Shown here: positions 58,501 to 64,000 of the stretch, one piece after another
Layout of the letters: every line of letters begins with the position of its first letter
Position numbering within the stretch: the stretch's first letter is position 1
Origin: Oscillospiraceae bacterium
GTDB lineage: Bacteria; Bacillota; Clostridia; Saccharofermentanales; Saccharofermentanaceae
Assembly (NCBI GenBank): GCA_902782125.1
Contig: CACZMA010000007.1
Location: forward strand, 1 to 64,000
Length of the DNA stretch: 64,000 bases
Direction of reading: 5' to 3'
The notes under the pieces: generated by a model
Told to the model about the DNA's origin: nothing
The model's database searches: none
The model's input: the letters and a program-made list of their open reading frames with translations, nothing else
Program-made: the position numbers and the translations under genes

Positions 58501-58504
58501 TTCC

Positions 58505-58532
58505 TTGCAAACGATATGTGCGGTGGTATAAT
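58505..58532 (+). promoter_or_regulatory. Promoter of the putative antitoxin RNA
   Basis: TTGCAA (58505-58510) and TATAAT (58527-58532) are 16 bases apart, with TGG before the -10 (extended -10). The implied start is about 58539. There is no ORF between here and the terminator at 58580-58618, so the product is a short RNA. Confidence 0.65.
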
Positions 58533-58538
58533 CTGATT

Positions 58539-58618
58539 AGCGAAGGAATGATAATAATCGCTATTCCATACAGCAAACGAGAACCCCGGAGTTGCAGCTC
58601 CGGGGTTCTCTATTCCTT
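58539..58618 (+). ncRNA. Putative antisense antitoxin RNA (RNA II-like)
   Basis: A transcript of about 80 bases from the promoter at 58505 to the hairpin at 58580-58609. Its 5' part contains AGCGA/TCGCT and GGAAT/ATTCC stems. It carries GATAATAATC (58550-58559) and CCATACAG (58566-58573), which recur at 58726-58735 and 58739-58746 on the same strand across the start codon of the small hydrophobic ORF. The RNA would therefore pair with the toxin mRNA at its start codon and terminate in the same hairpin. This is the arrangement of par/Fst type I systems. Confidence 0.65.
58580..58618. terminator. Bidirectional terminator of the toxin-antitoxin locus
   Basis: AGAACCCCGGAG (58580-58591) and CTCCGGGGTTCT (58598-58609) form a perfect 12-base stem with a six-base loop. 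The plus strand continues to CTATTCCTTTTTT. It lies 47 bases beyond the stop codon of the small ORF. Confidence 0.9.
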
Positions 58619-58655
58619 TTTTGCGAGGCGGCTTAGACCTCAGGCTGACTGCCTT

Positions 58656-58742
58656 TTACTTTCTTCGATCCAGCCATTTGCTTAAAGTATTAGCAATAAC
58701 TCCAGCCACGATGGAAGAAAGGAACGATAATAATCTGTCCAT
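58656..58742 (-). CDS. Small hydrophobic toxin-like peptide (Fst/type I family candidate)
   Basis: A 28-residue ORF. It begins MDRLLSFLSSIVAGV, continues with a hydrophobic stretch through IANTLS and ends KWLDRRK. One membrane helix followed by W-L-D and basic residues is the profile of Fst/Ldr-type small toxins. It has a near-perfect ribosome binding site, AAAGGAGG (58757-58750), seven bases before the ATG, and a CCTCT/AGAGG stem immediately upstream (58758-58775). A -10 TATAAT lies at 58796-58791. A convergent short RNA with repeats of the start region is encoded downstream. The 29-codon length is below automatic gene-caller limits. Confidence 0.72.
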   Translation of the reverse strand: MDRLLSFLSSIVAGVIANTLSKWLDRRK

Positions 58743-58920
58743 ACAGTTACCTCCTTTCCTCTGCGCGTGTAGAGGATTAGCAGTATGAAAATTATAAGTT
58801 CCGAAGCCTCCTCAAAAACCCGACAAAAACCGACAAACCACTCGCATATCTTACGAAATAATAATAGAATGAGATTGATCGAATACCGACCGGCAATCGC
58901 AACATTCTTGGGGATAAAAA

Positions 58921-59811
58921 ATGTACAGAAAAATCGTAACTGCAATACTGATCTTCTCGCTTGTCCTGAGCATCTGTTCGTGCGCTCAGAGTAAGCCGCG
59001 TCCGCAGAGCAAGATCACCGATGTGGTCCTGACAAAAGACAACACATATGAGTGCCAGTTCGAAGACATGACATTCAAATTCATGCTGTTCCTTCCCGAG
59101 AAGACTGACTCTAATACTCCTCTTATACTGATGCTTCCGGGCCTGGGCAACAACAGTTCAGCTTTCAAATTGCAGACGCACATGGACGAGGACGCGTGCC
59201 CGAGAGGATATGCTGTCTGTTATGTCCAGCCGGGGCAGGGAATGGGCGCCAAGGGCTGGGACTGCGGACTTATGGATCCACAGGATGTCGACAGCCTGGA
59301 GTACCTCATCAATCTGGTTATCTACCTTCAGGATGAATACGGTCTGTCCAAGACGAAGGCTTTCGCCGCGGGCTTTTCTAACGGCGGGTTCATGATACAC
59401 AGGATCGCGATGGAAGCTCCCGATACGTTCCTGGCGGTCGCATCTGTAGCGGGCATGATGACCAACAAGGTATGGGATGAGCGTTCTGACAAGACGAGCA
59501 TCGGCTTCCTCGAGATCTACGGTACCAAAGACAACGTCGTACCGCAGAACGGGACCGGTACTGCAGCGGCATCGCCTTATCCTGCCATCGAGGTTGTCAT
59601 GGACTACTGGGCTTCCGCCAACGGTCTGGGTTCATCAAGTGTGGAAACTCTCTCAGACAAGGCGGAGCTTACCAAATACACGGCTCTCTTTAACAAGACG
59701 CAGGTCTGGTCCGTCAAGATTGAAGGCGGAGCGCACGAGTGGCCTGAAGAAGATATCGCGGGTTTCGATACCAACACTCTGATACTGGATTTCTTTGATC
59801 AGTGTTCGTGA
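58921..59811 (+). CDS. Secreted PHB-depolymerase-like esterase lipoprotein
   Basis: A 296-residue extracellular protein of the alpha/beta-hydrolase fold. The signal peptide (residues 1-20) ends in the lipobox SICSC, so it is a lipoprotein. PLILMLPGLGNNSSAF supplies the oxyanion region, AAGFSNGGFMIHRIA the nucleophile Ser (G-x-S-x-G), and EGGAHEWPEED the catalytic His. The central part resembles LpqC/feruloyl esterase or poly-3-hydroxybutyrate depolymerase. GGGGAT precedes the ATG. It probably removes esters from plant cell-wall polysaccharides, but this is inferred only from the family. It ends against the anion transporter gene. Confidence 0.88.
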   Translation: MYRKIVTAILIFSLVLSICSCAQSKPRPQSKITDVVLTKDNTYECQFEDMTFKFMLFLPEKTDSNTPLILMLPGLGNNSSAFKLQTHMDEDACPRGYAVCYVQPGQGMGAKGWDCGLMDPQDVDSLEYLINLVIYLQDEYGLSKTKAFAAGFSNGGFMIHRIAMEAPDTFLAVASVAGMMTNKVWDERSDKTSIGFLEIYGTKDNVVPQNGTGTAAASPYPAIEVVMDYWASANGLGSSSVETLSDKAELTKYTALFNKTQVWSVKIEGGAHEWPEEDIAGFDTNTLILDFFDQCS

Positions 59812-60930
59812 TCAGATAAAGCGCATCAGGATAAAGCGGACGCCGAGCAGGATCACCAGGAAGATTATATTTATGACGGTGAATGCACCGATGTAACTGA
59901 CGGATTTCTCTTTCGTCTTAGGCAGCGCAGCGTGGAACTTGTATGTGATGAGGCTCGCCATGCTGGCGATCAGAGTTCCGAGGCCGCCGAGATTCGTTCC
60001 GATGACGAGCGCTTCCCCGTTATCCGTAAAGGCAGACAGCAAGAGCGCCGCGGGTACATTGCTGATGACCTGTGATGCTGCAACTGCGGTGATAACAGGA
60101 GACTTGCCGACAATCTCTGATATGGCCCTGTAGACGAGATCTATCCTGCCCATGTTGCCTACGAAAACAAAGAAGAATACGAACGTTATCAGGAGAGTGT
60201 AATCCACACCTTTGAATGCCTTCCTGTCCATTATGAGCATTACGGCGATGAGTACTCCCAGGGCTATCAGGAAGTGCAGAACCCTTAGCACCACCAGAAG
60301 ACTTAAGATGAATAATACGATGCAGACTGATACCTTTACGGGGGAGATCTTCTTTCTCTCCTTCGGCGGCTCATGCGTGATCTTCATGTCCCTGCACAGC
60401 AAGAGAACAGCCGCCGTGACCAGTGCAAGCGAGCACAGCGAGTAGGGGAGCATCAGCAGCGTAAAACGTCCGATCTCCATTCCGTAGTGCGTGAACAGAT
60501 ATATGTTCTGCGGATTGCCGATGGGCGTCTGCATACTTCCCAAGTTGGTAGCCACGGTCATCAGGATCAGGGTGAAGGTGAGAGTCTTCCTGTCCTCAAA
60601 TGACTTCATGAGAGCTATTGCGAACGGTACCAGCGTTACCAGGGTAACATCGTTGGTCAGGATCATTCCGAGGAAGAACGAGAGCCAGACGAGTATGAGC
60701 GATACCAGACGGGAGGAGTGTACCTTCGACAGGAGCATGTGGGTGAGACTGTCAAAGACACCGAGCAGTACCAGCTCGGATACCACGAGCATCATGCAGA
60801 ACAGGATCGCGAGTACCCTGAAGTCCACATAGCCGATGTATTCCGCATCCAGGTGCACGATAAAACAGGATACTATTGCAAGTATCCCTGAGATGAATAA
60901 TACCGGATCTTTTTTGAATCGTTCCAACAT
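59812..60930 (-). CDS. SLC13/ArsB-like anion transporter
   Basis: A 372-residue membrane protein from ATG 60930 (an in-frame TTG at 60936 is possible). About ten membrane segments are seen. The motifs LTNDVTLVTLVPFAIALM and ATNLGSMQTPIGNPQNIYLF are hallmarks of the ArsB/NhaD/CitMHS ion-transporter superfamily, where they line the substrate site. It could carry a dicarboxylate, citrate or arsenite. No arsenic or citrate gene is close. No Shine-Dalgarno is evident. It is convergent with the esterase gene and read divergently from the small membrane protein at 61070. Confidence 0.85.
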   Translation of the reverse strand: MLERFKKDPVLFISGILAIVSCFIVHLDAEYIGYVDFRVLAILFCMMLVVSELVLLGVFDSLTHMLLSKVHSSRLVSLILVWLSFFLGMILTNDVTLVTLVPFAIALMKSFEDRKTLTFTLILMTVATNLGSMQTPIGNPQNIYLFTHYGMEIGRFTLLMLPYSLCSLALVTAAVLLLCRDMKITHEPPKERKKISPVKVSVCIVLFILSLLVVLRVLHFLIALGVLIAVMLIMDRKAFKGVDYTLLITFVFFFVFVGNMGRIDLVYRAISEIVGKSPVITAVAASQVISNVPAALLLSAFTDNGEALVIGTNLGGLGTLIASMASLITYKFHAALPKTKEKSVSYIGAFTVINIIFLVILLGVRFILMRFI

Positions 60931-60990
60931 AGCCAACAGATTTTATTACTCATTCTGCAGATTCGCAACTGAGAATTATGACGATAAGTG

Positions 60991-61052
60991 TTGACATAGT
61001 AGCAAATTCATACTATCATGTGGTCATAATAAGTAATAAAACGATACTAACT
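60991..61052 (+). promoter_or_regulatory. Promoter element shared with 46911-46972
   Basis: TTGACA (60991-60996) and TATCAT (61014-61019) are 17 bases apart. TTGACATAGTAGC, the following ATACTAT, ATGTG, and TACTAACT (61045-61052) 25 bases after the -10 match the element at 46911 in sequence and spacing, while the intervening bases differ. This indicates a shared regulator. Confidence 0.7.
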
Positions 61053-61069
61053 CGCGGAAGGAAACACTA

Positions 61070-61324
61070 ATGGACGTATATACAGATTATTTCATGATGT
61101 TATTGGAGCAGGCCGCTGTCGGTGTAGTCTCGATCCTGGTCATAGGTTCGATAGTGCTCTTTGTAATAGACGGCATCAACGCCAAGAAGGAGAACCGCAA
61201 GCGTAAGCTCTGGATTACGATAGCATTCGTGATCTCGCTGATCATAACCATACTGTTCTTTATCGGAGTTGCGATTATGGTGCTCGCATTGATCATGTAT
61301 CCGCTCTTATATGCTTTCGCTTAA
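61070..61324 (+). CDS. Small membrane protein under the shared promoter
   Basis: An 84-residue protein with two hydrophobic segments (about 12-34 and 46-80) separated by a basic loop (DGINAKKENRKRKLW). Both segments should cross the membrane. It has GGAAGG upstream of the ATG, about ten bases away. No family is recognised. Its promoter shares a 62-base element with the lipoprotein gene at 46997, so it likely belongs to the same envelope-linked response. It ends nine bases from the convergent LacI/GGDEF gene. Confidence 0.75.
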   Translation: MDVYTDYFMMLLEQAAVGVVSILVIGSIVLFVIDGINAKKENRKRKLWITIAFVISLIITILFFIGVAIMVLALIMYPLLYAFA

Positions 61325-61333
61325 TGTTCGCTC

Positions 61334-63229
61334 TTAAGAGCGGTTTGCCTTATAGTCGCGCTTGAACTGATACATCCTGTCATCAGCTTCCTTCATGGAA
61401 GATACGATATTATTCGTCTCCCAGCCGAGAAGTTCTGAGATGCCGATGCTCGCATGGATAGGGTAGGGTTTGCCTGAACTGTTCGATACCTCATCCATCT
61501 TACCCAGGAATTCCTCTGTGAATTCTTCGGCGCGTCCCAGGTTATCAGATACGAGTACGGCAGAGAATTCGTCGCCGCCGAATCTCGCGCAGAACTCATC
61601 TCCCTTAAGGCAGCTCTTAAGAGTATCTGCCAGATGGGTAAGTGCAAAGTCGCCTTCAGCATGTCCGTGGACATCGTTGATCGTCTTGAGGTTATCCATA
61701 TCGATGCTGACGATGTTTATGATCCTCGCACCGTTCTCTCCGGAGAGAAGCTCCTGCAGCGCATGTTCGAATCCTCGGCGGTTGTAAAGCCCGGTGAGCT
61801 CGTCAGACCTCGCGATCTTCCTGATCTCGGCAAACTCGCTGAAATGCTTTGAATAGTAGCAGTTCTCGATTGCGGATGAGAGTGTGGTGATATAGTTATA
61901 TGCCAGTTCGTTCGGCCACTGGTCTTGTTCGGGTTTGAGCACAAGGTATCCGTAGATCTTATTCTTGAAGAACAGCGGCAATACGATGTACGCTCCGGGT
62001 TCTTCAGTATCGAATACTGATGCAGGCAGTATATCCGTCCTGTCGAAATACTCTCCCGCGAACTCCGCCTTCTGCCGCTGTCCCGCGCGCATTATCTGCA
62101 GCAGCACCATCTTATCCGTGAACGGGTACTCCTGCTCGACAGAGGAGAACTTGGGGTCGGATTCATCGCAATAACAGAGATATCCCGTATCGCAGCCGAG
62201 TGTCCTGAAATAGTAATTGCTGACGGAGAGCACACTGTCAAAATCAGGTGCGCTCTGATAATCGGACGAGATCCTTCCCGCCTCGCGCAGAAGGTTCTCT
62301 TTGGCGGTAAGTCTTCTGTATATATCGCCGATGTTCCCGCTCAGGACCTGGCAGCCGCAGCCGCAACTCGCACGGAAGATGAATTCGTTCGGGACAGTGT
62401 GCTTAAGGGAAGGCCATTTGCCGGCTTCGATATCGTCCAGTATCTCGAAAGCGGCTTCCGCGAATCTCTCAGGCCTGAAAGACACGGTCGTAAGAGAAGG
62501 TCTTGCGTATTCGCCTTCTCTGATACCGTCAAATCCGCATACGCAGACATCCTGCGGAACGCGCATGCCGCGCTTCCTGAGTTCTTCCGTTATCGAGATG
62601 CCCATATAGTCGTTGGCGCAGATTATCGCCTGGGGATAGTTGATGCGACCCTTCATGAAATGATCCACGGCGGCAGCACCTCTGTTCATCCAGTAGTTGC
62701 CTTCGTATATTGAATTGCTGTCAACGGTGAGGCCTGCTTCGTTCATCGCTGCCATGAATCCTTCAAGACGCGCCGGGGAATCCTTGTGATCGAGCGGACC
62801 CGACATATAGCAGATATCCGTGAAGTTATGTTCCTCGATGAAGTGCCTGGTCATCAGATACATAGCTTCCTTGTTCTCGATAGAGATCGTATAGAAGTCC
62901 GGCTGTCCTGACTGAAGACAGATCACCGGGCACGTGGCATTGGCTCTGATGAGATCGTAGAACTCGGACTCCATGCCCTGGATATCGAATGAGTTGGGCA
63001 TCGCGATTATGGCATCAAGCTTCGTATAATCGGGGAGATAGATCATGTTCTTCATGGCGATCTCGGACAGGAGACTTCTCCCGTACGGAGATGAATAAGA
63101 GCCGTAGGAAGAGAATATGATCACATCGGAGTCCCGCAGGGAGGCGAGGTCAATGATGGCCTTTCCGCACGAAGTCTGGAAGAACTGCGTGATCTCGCTC
63201 ATGAACAGACCTATCTTCTTACGTGCCAC
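61334..63229 (-). CDS. LacI-type sugar-sensor domain fused to GGDEF
   Basis: A 631-residue soluble protein. Residues 1-290 have the periplasmic-binding-protein/LacI sensor fold (FMSEITQFFQTSCGKAII, RHFIEEHNFTDICYMSGPLD, AIICANDYMGISITEELRKR, VCGFDGI) but no helix-turn-helix, so it does not bind DNA. No signal peptide is present, so sensing is cytoplasmic. A GAF-like region (about 330-450) and a coiled coil follow, and a GGDEF domain ends the protein with intact RFGGDEFSAVL and IDMDNLKTINDVHGHAEGD. It would tie a cytoplasmic sugar-like ligand to cyclic-di-GMP synthesis. A cysteine pair CGCGC sits at the junction. Confidence 0.9.
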   Translation of the reverse strand: MARKKIGLFMSEITQFFQTSCGKAIIDLASLRDSDVIIFSSYGSYSSPYGRSLLSEIAMKNMIYLPDYTKLDAIIAMPNSFDIQGMESEFYDLIRANATCPVICLQSGQPDFYTISIENKEAMYLMTRHFIEEHNFTDICYMSGPLDHKDSPARLEGFMAAMNEAGLTVDSNSIYEGNYWMNRGAAAVDHFMKGRINYPQAIICANDYMGISITEELRKRGMRVPQDVCVCGFDGIREGEYARPSLTTVSFRPERFAEAAFEILDDIEAGKWPSLKHTVPNEFIFRASCGCGCQVLSGNIGDIYRRLTAKENLLREAGRISSDYQSAPDFDSVLSVSNYYFRTLGCDTGYLCYCDESDPKFSSVEQEYPFTDKMVLLQIMRAGQRQKAEFAGEYFDRTDILPASVFDTEEPGAYIVLPLFFKNKIYGYLVLKPEQDQWPNELAYNYITTLSSAIENCYYSKHFSEFAEIRKIARSDELTGLYNRRGFEHALQELLSGENGARIINIVSIDMDNLKTINDVHGHAEGDFALTHLADTLKSCLKGDEFCARFGGDEFSAVLVSDNLGRAEEFTEEFLGKMDEVSNSSGKPYPIHASIGISELLGWETNNIVSSMKEADDRMYQFKRDYKANRS

Positions 63230-63391
63230 CTGCTGCCTCCGCGTGAGATTACTACTTATAAGCCGATTATAACATCAAACCGGAGCAAGGTCTTCCCACC
63301 GAAAACAGTTACAGACCGGAGCGAATATGTTAAAATTTTTAACGGGATTTCCGTGTCAAAACGGAGTTGGATAGATAGGAGAGAATAAATT
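63230..63391. other. Divergent promoter region between the LacI-GGDEF and DUF975 genes
   Basis: GTTAAAATTTTTAAC (63327-63341) is a near-perfect palindrome upstream of the DUF975 gene. The gap is AT-rich there and likely holds the promoters for both directions, but no box pair is convincing. AGGAGAG lies nine bases before the DUF975 start. Confidence 0.4.
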
Positions 63392-64000
63392 ATGATCACA
63401 AGAGAAAAACTCAAGACTGATGCCAAGAATGTGCTCTCGAGCACCTACTGGCTGTCATTGGCATCGCACTTCATCGTCTCGACCGCAATATCAGCGATAA
63501 CCTCAGTGGTAGTTGTCGTGATCTACATACTCGCGATCGTCCTTCAAATGGCCATTGCAGTTCCTGTAGCGCTTATATCGCAGGACGAGACTGCAGCGGT
63601 ACTTGCTGCGCTTCTTTCGCCGGGCGGACTGATCATCTTCGGGGCTGTTATGGCTCTTACCGTCTGCGTGTCGTTCCCGGCACAGGTTGGACTTCATTAT
63701 TTCTATATCAAGAGCCGCAACACGTTGAAGCCTGACATCGGTGATATCTTTGTGCCGGTCAGGACAAACTACAAGAATACCATTCTCGTCATGTTCATGG
63801 CGACCCTCAGGATATGGCTGTGGTCGCTGTTGTTCACGATTCCCGGGATCATCAAGTCGTATGAGTATTGGATGGTGCCTTATATCGTTGCCGAGAATCC
63901 CAACATTAATTACAAGAGAGCGCTCGAGATCAGCTCCAAGACAATGAACGGCGAGAAGGCTTTCGCCTTTGTCCTTGTTCTGTCCTTTATCGGCTGGATA
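63392..64000 (+). CDS. DUF975 membrane protein, cut by the window end
   Basis: The first 203 residues of an open frame that continues past the window. It begins with a basic N-terminus (TREKLKTDAKNVLSSTYW) typical of DUF975, then four hydrophobic segments, and the family phrase FTIPGIIKSYEYWMVPYIVAENP with LEISSKTMNGEKAFAF, which are diagnostic. AGGAGAG precedes the ATG. Full DUF975 proteins are about 210-280 residues, so only the end is missing. Function is unknown. Confidence 0.85.
   Translation, partial: MITREKLKTDAKNVLSSTYWLSLASHFIVSTAISAITSVVVVVIYILAIVLQMAIAVPVALISQDETAAVLAALLSPGGLIIFGAVMALTVCVSFPAQVGLHYFYIKSRNTLKPDIGDIFVPVRTNYKNTILVMFMATLRIWLWSLLFTIPGIIKSYEYWMVPYIVAENPNINYKRALEISSKTMNGEKAFAFVLVLSFIGWI

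Noticed and set aside
58656-58742. Leader peptide or holin for the downstream esterase
   Set aside because: It is on the opposite strand from the esterase gene and has its own terminator; the repeats shared with the convergent RNA fit a type I toxin better.
1-64000. Prophage, transposon or integrative element
   Set aside because: No integrase, transposase, capsid or conjugation gene was seen, and gene style is uniform apart from local changes in GC.

Overview
The window reads as chromosomal DNA of a Gram-positive anaerobe of the class Clostridia, probably a gut or rumen lineage near Lachnospiraceae, Oscillospiraceae or Saccharofermentans. The signs are AGGAGG-type ribosome binding sites, lipoproteins with Gram-positive lipoboxes, GGDEF proteins of the clostridial style, a NifU-like/GGGtGRT gene pair, a SpoIIE-type partner-switching operon and a YidC-phosphatase fusion typical of clostridial genomes. 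Placement below class is a guess. No rRNA, complete tRNA, CRISPR array, transposase or phage gene was found; it looks like ordinary chromosome rather than a mobile island.

Layout. 1-6716: two divergent hybrid histidine kinases and an acyltransferase. 6717-10343: four sugar-type ABC permeases as two paralogous pairs, with no binding protein or ATPase. 10486-12716: a zinc-ribbon membrane protein and a radical SAM protein, followed by a repeat-rich intergenic stretch. 13133-15001: PadR/HAAS/DUF4097 operon. 15033-23561: cyclic-di-GMP and cyclic-nucleotide genes (HD-GYP, tandem cNMP-binding protein, a large PAS-like/GGDEF/GGDEF/EAL protein, a GAF-GGDEF protein) with an rRNA/tRNA methyltransferase inside. 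23712-31910: aldo/keto reductase, STAS/anti-sigma/SpoIIE operon, flavin reductase, a fused PreA-like enzyme, CstA and a VanX-type dipeptidase. 31921-34770: two related HAD-fold proteins, one fused to a ParB-like domain, then a degenerate ATPase-like protein and a zinc-ribbon protein.

34936-42723: a lipoprotein; a VTC / DUF4956 / polysaccharide-binding-lipoprotein / two-component operon bracketed by two copies of the same terminator; then glycosyltransferase and flippase-like genes. 42703-44140: mgtE with an out-of-frame upstream ORF. 44258-48871: the YidC-phosphatase fusion, a lipoprotein and a CPBP protease. 48972-57233: orphan pilin, LarA-like enzyme, Asp/Tyr-rich zinc-ribbon protein, the NifU-like/GGGtGRT pair, GNAT, GGDEF, second zinc-ribbon membrane protein. 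57255-64000: phosphatase, LUD protein, a probable Fst-like type I toxin-antitoxin locus, a secreted esterase, an anion transporter, a small membrane protein, a LacI-sensor/GGDEF fusion and the start of a DUF975 gene that runs off the window.

The dominant theme is signalling: four GGDEF proteins, one EAL, one HD-GYP, two hybrid kinases, one classical two-component pair and one partner-switching module. The most notable items outside annotated gene families are (i) the small hydrophobic WLD-containing peptide at 58656-58742 with a convergent short RNA carrying direct repeats of the toxin start region, (ii) the 39-codon upstream ORF overlapping mgtE, and (iii) a promoter element shared at identical spacing by two distant envelope genes, built from the same 6-mers as the padR operator.
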